Shown here piece by piece: positions 16,501 to 23,876 of a stretch of DNA of 38,550 bases. Source of the DNA: Myxococcus llanfairpwllgwyngyllgogerychwyrndrobwllllantysiliogogogochensis. Lineage in GTDB: Bacteria; Myxococcota; Myxococcia; Myxococcales; Myxococcaceae. Both the position numbers and the translations under genes were made by a program. Below the pieces are notes generated by a model. It searched no databases and was not told the DNA's origin. It saw only the letters and a list, made by a program, of their open reading frames with translations. The DNA lies in assembly GCF_006636215.1 (NCBI RefSeq), contig NZ_VIFM01000088.1, positions 1 to 38,550 of the forward strand. The letters are read 5' to 3'. Each line of letters starts with the position of its first letter. Positions within the stretch are counted from its first letter, which is position 1.

Positions 16501-19500
16501 GTCTCCGGCTTCCACGGGGCCTCCAGCGTGCGCGGGCGGGCGACCTTCTGGGCTTCGCGGAAGTAGTCGAGCGGCTTGTTGCGCAGCAGCAACACCTGGG
16601 CCGCCGCGTAGCGCTGCTCGGGCTGCTCGCTGGAGAGGGCCTCGGCGAGTCCCACCATGCGCCGGGCGCGCTCGTCCTCGGCGGGCCACTCCTTCATGTC
16701 GCCGACCTTCTCCGGACGCGGCGGCAACAGGCCTTCGACGAGGTTTGTGCGGTACGCGTCCGTCTCCGTGCGCAGCTCCAGCGCGCGGGCCGCCGCGTAG
16801 CGCACCTCCGGCCTGCCGCTGGACAGGGCGCTGGCGAGCAGGTCGGGCGGCTCGCCCCGACGGCTGGCGCGCAAGTCACGGGCGAGGACGATGGCGAACA
16901 CCATCTCCTGCACCTCGCGGGCGCGGTCTTCCAGGCCGTGCAAGAGGCCACCGTCGCCCTCGGGGCCCAGGGCCGCGAAGGAGAGGATGGCGCCCAGGCG
17001 GATGGGCAGGTGGTCATTGCGCAGGTTGCCGGTGAGCACGGGCAGCGCGCGCGCGTCACCCAGGCGCGACAGGCCGTCCGCGCCCCACGAGCGCACCGCC
17101 ACGTTGGCGTGGCCCAGCGTGTCCAGCAGGTAGCCCTCGTCGCCCCGCCGGCCCGCGGTGGCGAGGCCGCGCGCGCCCTGCTCCTGGAGGTCGCCCAGTT
17201 CGCTGGGCACCAGCACGGTGGCGAAGAACGACAGCAGCCGCCGCGAGCCCAGCGACGCCAGCGCGCGAGCTGCGCGGATGCGCAGCGGGATGAGGTACGC
17301 CGGAGTGTAGAGCCGCTCCAGGTCCTTGTCGGTGATGAGCCCGCGCATCGGCTCGATGATGTCCTCGGCGCCGCGCGGGGCGAGCAGCTCCGCGGCCCGC
17401 ACGCGCACCTGCAACTCGCCAGCGGCGATGCCCGCGAGCAGCGGCCCGTTCTCCCCGGGCACCAGCTTGTCCAGCGCTTCCAGCGCGGCGACGGCCACGA
17501 CGACTTCCTCGTCCTGCACGCGCTTGAGCAGCGGCGAGCGCAGCGTCTCCACCGGGGCATGCACGGAGCCCTTGGCGCCCAGCACGCGCACCGATGGATG
17601 CGTGGAAGCGAGGGCCGCCAGGTGCGGCTCCGGCTTCTCCTTGCCGACCAGCTTCACCCACGCCTCGTACGCGGCGGTGGCCACGCCCGCGTCGCGGTCC
17701 TCCACGGACTTCTTCAGGCGCTCCTGCGCCCATCCCTCCGTGCCGCGCTGCGAGAGGACTTCCACCGCGCGGTTGCGCAGGTCCGGGAAGCGGCCGGCGA
17801 GCGCGCGGTCCAACGCCTTCTCCGGCACCTTCTCGTTCCACGCCCACAGCGTGCGGAACGCCTCGCCGCGCACCTTGGCGGATTCGTCCTCCAGCGCGTC
17901 GCCGAGCAGCGGTTCCGCGCCCTGCGTCGCCGCGCCCAGCTTCACCAGCCGGTCCAGCCCGCGCACGCGCACGTCCTCGTGGCCGGAGCGCAACGCCGCC
18001 TCGGCGGAGGACAGGGGCGCCTCCACGTCCAGCGTCACCACCGCGTCCAGCGCGGCGGCGCGCACGTCCGCGTCCTCGTCGTCCAGCATCCACACCAGCC
18101 GCTCGCGGGCTCGGGCATCCTGGAGCGCCTGGAGGGCGGCGGCGGCCTGACGGCGGATGGGGGCTTCCGGCTCGCGGGAGAGCTGGAGCAGCGCGCCCAG
18201 CGCCCGCGCGTCACCCAGCTGCGCGAGGCCGCGAGCACCGCGCACGGCGGTGTCCGGCGTGCGGCAGGCCATGGCGGCCAGCAGCGGCTCCAAATCACTC
18301 TCCGCCAGCGCGCCACTGACGGCGCCCTGCGCGGGCATGGTGTCGCGAGCGGCCTGGAGGTCCGCGTCCGTGATGGCCAGGGCGGCGCCGCTCGGGCCGC
18401 GCGTGCGCGCGACCAGTCGTCGGGCCACGTCCTTGACGGAGCGGGCGAAGTCCTCGTCGCGGGCTTCCAGGGCGTGGGCCAGGGCCCGGCGCTCCATCAC
18501 GCGGATGGTGAAGGCCACGCGGCGCACGTCCGCGTCCGCGTCGTCCAGCGCCCGAGCCACCAGCGGCTGGAGCTGCGCATGACCCAACAGTCCCGCTCCG
18601 GCGGCGCGGATGAGCACCTCCACGCGGAGGCGCGCGGGGCCGCGCTCGAAGGCGGTGCGCAGGGGCTCGGTGTCACCGCCCGGCGTCACCTCGCAGAGCG
18701 CGTCCAACGCGGCCAGACCCACCGCGGCCTCGGTCTCGCTCAGCTTACCTGCGATGAGGCCGGGCACCAGGGGAGACGTGCCCCCCAGCTTCGCGAGCCG
18801 GCGCAGACCCGCCACGCGCATGTCCACGAAGCGCGAGTCCAGCGCGGCGCGGGGCGCGGCCAGGGGCGACTCCGTCTCCAGCACGTCGAGCGCCTTGAGG
18901 GCGTCCTCGCGCACCTGCGGATGGTCGTCATTGAGCCGCTCGCGCAGCTTCGGCCGCGCGGCGATGCGACCCCTGGCGCCCAGCTCGCGGGCGGCGAGGC
19001 GACGCACCTCCGCCTCCTTGTCCGTGCCGAGCACCTGGAGCACGAACTCCAAGGCCTCCGGCTCGTCCAGTGCGGCGGCCTCGCGCACGGCGGCCTCGCG
19101 CTTGGGGCGGCCCGCCTTCACCGACTCCGTCAGGAGGTCCAGGCCGTGCTGCGAGGTGTCCTGGTCATTGCCCGGCTTGCCGTCCAGTTCGATGCCGAAG
19201 CGCAGCACGCGCCGGTCGTCGCTCGCGGTGAAGACGGAGCCGAGCGCCGTGCGCGCCGCGCGCGGGTTCGCGGGCGGCAGGAAGACCAGCGCGTTCGTGG
19301 GCTTGCTGCCGCAGTCGAACGTGCGCGGCTTGCGGCGCTCGTCCAGCCGCCACGCCTTCACCTTGCCATCGCTGCCCGCGGACCAGACGCGGTCCGACGG
19401 CTCCTCGTCATCCTTCGCGGCGGGCGTGGGCGGGAAGAGCAGGGCGAGCACGGAGCCGGCATGGCCGGAGTCCTTGTCGCCGCGCACCTCGAACTCCACC

Positions 19501-20123
19501 GCGCCCACCAGGTACCAGAGGCGCAGCTTGCCGTCGTCGCCGCCGGACACGAGCCGACCGTCGCGAGGCGTGAAGGCCAGCGCGCGCACCGCGCCCTCAT
19601 GGCCCACCATGTCCCGGCGCTCACCGGAGGCGCGCGTGAAGGAGCGCACCACGCCGTCGTCACCCGCGGTCGCGACATACGTCCCGGACGGGTCCACCGC
19701 CACGGCGCGCAGCGACTGGGGCGACGCCTTCCACTCGTGCAGCTTGCGCGTGGAGTCCCACTCCCAGCCGCGCACGATGCCGTCCGCGCCCGCGCTGAAG
19801 AGGACCTTGCCGTCCGGGCTGGAGGCGAGCGCGGTGACACCGCCGGGGTGCGCGCCCTCGAGCTGCCACTGCACGTTGCCGTCGGCGTGGGTGCCGAAGC
19901 GCAGCGTGCCGTCCGCGCAGGCGGCGGCGAAGCGCTCGCCCGACAGGGCCAGGGCATTCACCGCGGAGGGGAGCTCGGTGCTCCACAGCACCTTGTTGGT
20001 GCCCGGCTCATACGCGGTGACGCGGCTGGAGACGGAAGCGCGAGCGCCGCCGAGCAGCAGCACCCGGGGGCTGGCCGCGAGGGCCCGGAGCTTCTCGATG
20101 TTGCCGATGGAAAGGACGGACAT
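13593..20123 (-). CDS. Giant WD40 plus HEAT-repeat protein of the retron operon
   Basis: A 2176-residue protein. Residues 1 to about 315 form a WD40-type beta-propeller (repeats such as VTALASSPDGKVLFSAGADG, VRALAFTPRDGRLVSGGDDG and RVWSAGSDGKVKAWRL). The rest, about 330-2176, is an almost unbroken array of HEAT repeats with the recurring pattern of D-x-x-VR-x-A-A followed by AL-x-x-L (e.g. DEDADVRAAALDAVVTL, RDLAVRAEAVALYSK). No catalytic motif is visible, so it is probably a scaffold or a sensor surface. A small basic tail (AHKRARRAVERARNRKEG) follows. The ATG at 20123 starts SVLSIGNIEKLRAL; upstream in-frame sequence overlaps the preceding gene. It lies 41 bp after the 909-aa gene and overlaps the SWIM gene, so it forms one operon with the retron. 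Confidence 0.92.
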   Translation of the reverse strand: MSVLSIGNIEKLRALAASPRVLLLGGARASVSSRVTAYEPGTNKVLWSTELPSAVNALALSGERFAAACADGTLRFGTHADGNVQWQLEGAHPGGVTALASSPDGKVLFSAGADGIVRGWEWDSTRKLHEWKASPQSLRAVAVDPSGTYVATAGDDGVVRSFTRASGERRDMVGHEGAVRALAFTPRDGRLVSGGDDGKLRLWYLVGAVEFEVRGDKDSGHAGSVLALLFPPTPAAKDDEEPSDRVWSAGSDGKVKAWRLDERRKPRTFDCGSKPTNALVFLPPANPRAARTALGSVFTASDDRRVLRFGIELDGKPGNDQDTSQHGLDLLTESVKAGRPKREAAVREAAALDEPEALEFVLQVLGTDKEAEVRRLAARELGARGRIAARPKLRERLNDDHPQVREDALKALDVLETESPLAAPRAALDSRFVDMRVAGLRRLAKLGGTSPLVPGLIAGKLSETEAAVGLAALDALCEVTPGGDTEPLRTAFERGPARLRVEVLIRAAGAGLLGHAQLQPLVARALDDADADVRRVAFTIRVMERRALAHALEARDEDFARSVKDVARRLVARTRGPSGAALAITDADLQAARDTMPAQGAVSGALAESDLEPLLAAMACRTPDTAVRGARGLAQLGDARALGALLQLSREPEAPIRRQAAAALQALQDARARERLVWMLDDEDADVRAAALDAVVTLDVEAPLSSAEAALRSGHEDVRVRGLDRLVKLGAATQGAEPLLGDALEDESAKVRGEAFRTLWAWNEKVPEKALDRALAGRFPDLRNRAVEVLSQRGTEGWAQERLKKSVEDRDAGVATAAYEAWVKLVGKEKPEPHLAALASTHPSVRVLGAKGSVHAPVETLRSPLLKRVQDEEVVVAVAALEALDKLVPGENGPLLAGIAAGELQVRVRAAELLAPRGAEDIIEPMRGLITDKDLERLYTPAYLIPLRIRAARALASLGSRRLLSFFATVLVPSELGDLQEQGARGLATAGRRGDEGYLLDTLGHANVAVRSWGADGLSRLGDARALPVLTGNLRNDHLPIRLGAILSFAALGPEGDGGLLHGLEDRAREVQEMVFAIVLARDLRASRRGEPPDLLASALSSGRPEVRYAAARALELRTETDAYRTNLVEGLLPPRPEKVGDMKEWPAEDERARRMVGLAEALSSEQPEQRYAAAQVLLLRNKPLDYFREAQKVARPRTLEAPWKPETAPGASPVQATPAKSWLRRLFSAVKPGTPGTSPEASASAERQHLRRLAFGAYVGLLRQVSAGDDESHRVRRDAVDRVVKLTLEGFAGTPAAVAALLRALEDPHQLVRKAALTGLKELFPAGSDEPLSLALASLAPDVARAALDELAERGDAAKPRITAALNSPLADVRRYAFELLEKLSPAGSLEPLLAALGSEHADLRVGVIERLAGANDSRVTEALGRAMASEHEDLRLRASELLAWRGDDRAVEVLASFLRSETSAVAKRASEALARLATPSAVSALAARVAVATEANERLRLVAALGQTKRAEALDVLARRSTEDDTSAVRVACVAAAMNIAGTDVKKRDAALAVRFLRSPVKSNDVAVRLAALKELEHGAEAGQSELLVGLFSDRDLAVRAEAVALYSKRVIEHGVPVGPLEDVLRGGARELMLPAAEGVAHLRGISALRPLLLYSRAGEDGQRERALLALGTLGDPRALSELETVAAGGTPEAPTEPSMVWAALEGLGRLAGRLPEGEERRRVEEKVEAAAVEGSTTELQQAGVKGLRAIGGERARVKLEALLLDTGTRDEVRITTAQELGKLKDVEAEATLATILDDGDDDLRQEARKALDALFPKERTRVEFLAVASINEDISEPAAAYLSREGDPVLLVPRLATLTNEELRLRLRRGLARRGALPVTETVALLAHDKPEARQEAALLVGTWTGEARQAGQVDVAALARALVSAERKTAADWTASPPGKKRESLATAWERLLWAGSRLGAASLADSARAILQGGELASPATVRQEAARVLSRLGTAGATLKLVGQDTGPVLTHAKELAASAEALKGALVDPDARVRSAAADALARLAPEKASAWALEVKPFDPVALGPTGAKVPAEAFTTSEGRRLAEPALLAHGNIAPLKALAENAKPELKQEAWAGLGRLGGEEAAKLLHEAAFDKSQSVELRKAAWRAHKRARRAVERARNRKEGTPS

Positions 20124-20164
20124 GGTGTTCTTTCGAAACTCGTTGGAGGCGAGTGACGCGAGGC

Positions 20165-22894
20165 TCAGAGGCCCCCGAGCTGCGCGCTCGGATGCGCCGT
20201 GCGCAGCTGGACCAGGGATGCGAGACAGCTCTGCCATTCACCCTTCGCCATCGAGCCGGTGAACTCCCCCAGCACGGGCGACACGACGCGGGCGAAGTTC
20301 TCGTCATCCAGGCCCAGGTCCCTCACCAGCTCAATCACGCGGCGCTTGGCGACGCTGGCCGACAGGCGCTTCTGCACTTCGCCCTCGCGCGCTTCCTTCG
20401 CCCGGCCCGGAGGCAGACCGAAGAGCATCTTGCGCAGGAAGTCCCGCAGCGCCGCGACGTCCGCGAACCTCTCGCCGCCACCCGCCGACGGAGCCTCCTT
20501 CGCGCCCGCCGGCTTCCAGCCCTCCGGCAGGTGCGTGGGACGGTGCTTCTCCCAGAGCAGGCGCACGGCGAACAGGCCCACTTCACGGTCCGCGCTCTGC
20601 ATCAACCACGCGAGCCGCTCCGCGCCGCCCAGCCGCGCGTAGTGCCGGCGGATGAGCTCCACGGCGACCTCGCGCGTGCTGCGCTTGGTGCTCTCCGTGA
20701 GGGAGAAGACCTTCACGGCGTCCAGTTCCTCCGGGTGCAGCACGTAGCGAGCGTCCGCGCCGTCCTCGCCCGCGCGCAACAGCGCATCATAGGCCAGGTT
20801 GCGAATCTCCTTCGCCTCGGCCTCGGCCAGCTCGTACACCCGCGTGTGCCAGCCCCAGGCGCGCAGCTCCGCGCGGGTGATGGCCAGGCCGAAGCGGCGC
20901 ACGTCGTCGCGCGCGTCGAACAGCGCGGGCCACAGCTTCTCCGGCGTGTACGCCTTGCGAGGCGCCTTCGGCTTGAGCTCGTACGACTTCGACTCCGGCT
21001 GCTCCGGGCCGATGACCGGGTGGTGGCAGCGCAGGTACGTCTGGGCGAACGTGCGCACGGGCACCGGCTGCTTTGCCCCCAGCGCCAGCTCGAACAGGCG
21101 CTCCAGGCCCGCCGCCGCGTCACCCGTGTCGCTGAAGTCCGCCGGCACCACGTACTCCAGCAGGTAGCGGTGGGCGAAGTCGTGCAGCGTCGGGTCCGCC
21201 CGGCGCGCCAGCGCCAGCAGCCAGGGCACCGTGAGCTGCCGCGCGGTGAACAGCTTGCGGTTGCCCAGGATGGCCAGCGCCACTTCCCGGTGCTTCGCGC
21301 TGAAGACCAGCCCCTTCACCTTCTCCACGTCCAGCCCGGGCAGGCTGTCCGCGCGCTTCAGCCACGTCGCCATCTGGTCGCCGAAGTTCGGGTTCGCCGC
21401 CTTATCCAGCATCCACTCCGGACCGATGACCGCGGGCGTGTAGGCCGACAGCGCCTTCACCACCAACCCCTCCACCGGGTAGCGCTTCTTCTTCAGGCGC
21501 GGGTCCTCGAGCAGCTCCTTCCAGAAGGCCACCGGCATCTCGCCAGCGGCGTACTTGGAGGAGACGAAGCCCTTGGCCCAGTTGAGCTGCTCGGAGGTGC
21601 CCAGGTACATGTCCCGCAGGAAGCCCGACGTCAGCTCCGCGCGGTCGAACGACTGCTCCAGGGACTTGGCCGCGAAGGCCGCCGTGGACTTGTACGACAA
21701 CAGCCGCCCCAGCAGCTCCAGCCCCAGCTCGCGCGGGTTGCGCTTCTCCAGCACCGCCGCGGCGAACGACTTCACGTCGCTTTCGCCCTGGGCCACCAGC
21801 TCCGCCAGCCGGTCCGCCGCCAGGTCCTGCGCGTGCGCCCGCGCGTACTCAATCGCGTACGTGCGCGCCTTGCCACTGGGAGACAAGAGCAACGCGAGCA
21901 CGGCTTCGTGCAGGCCCAGCGCGCGCAGCTTGCCCTGGTGGAACTCCGGCGAGCCCTGCAGCGTCTCCACGAGGAAGTCGTGCGCGCTGCCCAGCGGCCG
22001 GCGGGCGAGCCTGTCCAACCACGCGGGCGTCACCTTGCGCAGCGCCTCCGGGAAGTCCTTGCGCAGGCCCTGGATGGCGAAGCGGGCGGCCGGGTCCGAC
22101 AGACACGTGTCGAGCAGCCGCATCAGCGCGTCCGGCGAGCGCTTCCACGCGTCGGGGAACGCGCGGTGCTTCAGCGTGTCGTTCGGCGGCTGGATGGGGA
22201 AGGCGCTGGCGGTGTAGTTGCCGCTTTCAGTGGCCCAGATGTGGTGGGCCACCCAGACGGAGTGCCAGGACGTGTCCTCGTCGTAGTGACGCAGCACCTC
22301 CACGGCGAACTGCGGGTACAGCTCCGGGACGGCGGCGCCCAGGTGGCGCAGGTAGCGCCACGCGCGGCGGCGCAGGTACTGGAGCGTGCCGCCGGAGACC
22401 TCGTGCCGGTACGACTGGCGGCGCTCCACGTCGAAGCGCCAGGCGAGCACGCCGAACAGCTCCGCGTCGTGGTTGGCCTCGGCCAGCTTGTAGATGCGCT
22501 TGAGGCCGCCCCACAGGCCGAACTTCAAGTCCGCCTTGCGCGCCAGCTCCAGGATGATGGCGCGCGAGGCGTCGGTGTTCTTCGCGTAGAGCGAGACGAG
22601 CAGATCCGCCAGCGCGAGCCGCGCGGGCTGGGGCACGTCCTTCTGCGCCTTGAAGCGCTGCCACGCCTCGGAGGAGGCCTCGCGGCGGCTCTCGGAGCTG
22701 TACCGGGCCTGTGCCTGGGAGAGCGAGCGCAGCAGCTTCTCGAAGGTGAAGGCGTCCTTGGGCGGGGCCTTTCCTTCCTCGGGCTCCGGCTCCGACTGCT
22801 CGAGGAGGGCGAGCACGGCATCGGCCAGGTCCGGCGACTCCGCCTGGGCCAACCGCTCGAGGTCTGCTGCGTTCAGCGCATCGCTCGTCGACAT
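20165..22894 (-). CDS. Large alpha-solenoid (ARM/HEAT-like) protein, first gene of retron operon
   Basis: A 909-residue protein predicted to be almost entirely helical, with irregular helical-repeat character (e.g. DLAADRLAELVAQGESDVKSF, DARDDVRRFGLAITRAEL, TREVAVELIRRHYARLGG). No transmembrane segment, signal peptide or nucleotide-binding motif is visible. The Trp-rich stretch TSWHSVWVAHHIWATESGNYTA (about 210-232) is a possible functional surface. The N-terminal 60 residues are acidic and Pro/Glu-rich. It lies 41 bp before the HEAT gene and 109 bp after the scramblase-like gene, so it probably carries the promoter of the retron operon. I know solenoid proteins as type XIII retron partners, but have no function for this one. 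The family call is from repeat texture. Confidence 0.8.
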   Translation of the reverse strand: MSTSDALNAADLERLAQAESPDLADAVLALLEQSEPEPEEGKAPPKDAFTFEKLLRSLSQAQARYSSESRREASSEAWQRFKAQKDVPQPARLALADLLVSLYAKNTDASRAIILELARKADLKFGLWGGLKRIYKLAEANHDAELFGVLAWRFDVERRQSYRHEVSGGTLQYLRRRAWRYLRHLGAAVPELYPQFAVEVLRHYDEDTSWHSVWVAHHIWATESGNYTASAFPIQPPNDTLKHRAFPDAWKRSPDALMRLLDTCLSDPAARFAIQGLRKDFPEALRKVTPAWLDRLARRPLGSAHDFLVETLQGSPEFHQGKLRALGLHEAVLALLLSPSGKARTYAIEYARAHAQDLAADRLAELVAQGESDVKSFAAAVLEKRNPRELGLELLGRLLSYKSTAAFAAKSLEQSFDRAELTSGFLRDMYLGTSEQLNWAKGFVSSKYAAGEMPVAFWKELLEDPRLKKKRYPVEGLVVKALSAYTPAVIGPEWMLDKAANPNFGDQMATWLKRADSLPGLDVEKVKGLVFSAKHREVALAILGNRKLFTARQLTVPWLLALARRADPTLHDFAHRYLLEYVVPADFSDTGDAAAGLERLFELALGAKQPVPVRTFAQTYLRCHHPVIGPEQPESKSYELKPKAPRKAYTPEKLWPALFDARDDVRRFGLAITRAELRAWGWHTRVYELAEAEAKEIRNLAYDALLRAGEDGADARYVLHPEELDAVKVFSLTESTKRSTREVAVELIRRHYARLGGAERLAWLMQSADREVGLFAVRLLWEKHRPTHLPEGWKPAGAKEAPSAGGGERFADVAALRDFLRKMLFGLPPGRAKEAREGEVQKRLSASVAKRRVIELVRDLGLDDENFARVVSPVLGEFTGSMAKGEWQSCLASLVQLRTAHPSAQLGGL

Positions 22895-23003
22895 GGGCCT
22901 GGGGACTTACCACAAGCCGACTGCCTGGACAGCGGGGGAGCGCTGGGGTCCGGGAGTTCTCGGTTTCGGCTGTTCCGCGAGGGCCACCGAGCCTGGCGCC
23001 CGG

Positions 23004-23822
23004 TTACGAGCCCAGGTCCACGCCCCCGCCGGAGCTGCTCTTCCGGTTGTCGAAGTACGTCAGGTCCACGAGCAGCGCGGCGGCCAGCACCATTTGACGC
23101 AGCCTGCCGTCGTTGCACGCGGGCTGGAAGTCCAGGCTGAAGTTGTCCGCGTCGCTGAAGGTCTCCTGCAAGAGTCCGCTCCACCGCTTGCGGATGACGG
23201 CGACCTCTTCGCCTCGCTGGAGGATGCGGAACGTCCAGGGTTTGAAGAAGGGCCCTTCCACGGTGGCCATCACCACGCCCGCGGGCGAGAGGATGTCGAA
23301 CCGGCGGCTGAAGAAGCGGAAGCGCTGGACGATGGTGCCCATGGGCCGGTCATCCCAGGCCATCACCTCCGCTCGCGCGAAGAAGATGTGCCAGGGCAGC
23401 TCCACCGCCAGGGCCAGCGTGCCGCCCACCGTCATGCACTCCAGCCGCGCGCGGTAGAAGGGCCAGAAGTTGCGCAGGAGCTGTGACGCCCAGCCATCGC
23501 CCGTCTCGCCCACGTACACGGTGTTGCGGCCCTCCGCGTCGCAGACCTCGTAGCGGTTCTTCCCCTCCCAGCCGATGAGGATTTCGAGCGCCTCCCGGAA
23601 CTGGCGCATGCGCACCTGGGCCGCCGTCAGCACGGCCTCCAATGACAGGCGCAGCTCCACGCTCATGTAGCGCGGGTCTCCCGGAGGGCCCTTTCCGGCG
23701 AGCATCTCCTGGGGCGGGTCTTCTTGGGGAACACCCTGCTCGTCGGCCTTGGGACGCGGCGCGCGCGCGCCCCAGTCCAGCTCCAGCTCCGCGTCGTTTC
23801 CCGCCCAAGGCTTGTTGCCCAT
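23004..23822 (-). CDS. Phospholipid scramblase / LURP-one-related protein
   Basis: A 272-residue protein. After an acidic, Pro-rich N-terminus (1-50) it has the beta-barrel-like core of the scramblase/LURP-one family: YEVCDAEGRNTVYVGE, LPWHIFFARAEV, MGTIVQRFRFFSRRFDIL, VEGPFFKPWTFRI, EVAVIRKRWSGLLQETFSDADNF, and a C-terminal hydrophobic helix (RLRQMVLAAALLVDLTYFD) at about 235-255, where eukaryotic scramblases carry their membrane segment. The family is named for lipid scrambling in eukaryotes; the bacterial role is unproven and may be lipid or ligand binding. It lies 54 bp downstream of the 1114-aa repeat protein gene on the same strand, upstream of the retron operon, and may be an independent unit. 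Confidence 0.8.
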   Translation of the reverse strand: MGNKPWAGNDAELELDWGARAPRPKADEQGVPQEDPPQEMLAGKGPPGDPRYMSVELRLSLEAVLTAAQVRMRQFREALEILIGWEGKNRYEVCDAEGRNTVYVGETGDGWASQLLRNFWPFYRARLECMTVGGTLALAVELPWHIFFARAEVMAWDDRPMGTIVQRFRFFSRRFDILSPAGVVMATVEGPFFKPWTFRILQRGEEVAVIRKRWSGLLQETFSDADNFSLDFQPACNDGRLRQMVLAAALLVDLTYFDNRKSSSGGGVDLGS

Positions 23823-23876
23823 GTCGCGGAGCCTTAAGTGGCGCCCTCGCGGGATGCAAACGGGGCGCTTCGGACC

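Noticed and set aside
16302..20156. Very long open frame (about 1280 codons) on the plus strand opposite the WD40-HEAT gene
   Set aside because: It is antisense to a protein with clear WD40/HEAT repeats. Its translation is Arg/Gly/Ala/His-rich low-complexity text without domains, as expected from the non-coding strand of GC-rich DNA.
20153..23140. Long plus-strand frame opposite the 909-aa solenoid gene
   Set aside because: It shows the same compositional shadow effect and no recognisable motif; the minus-strand reading has coherent helical repeats and codon use.
23004..23822. Scramblase-like gene considered as a fourth retron effector
   Set aside because: It is 109 bp upstream of the retron operon with no overlap, and scramblase-like genes occur without retrons as far as I know; it is treated as a neighbour only.
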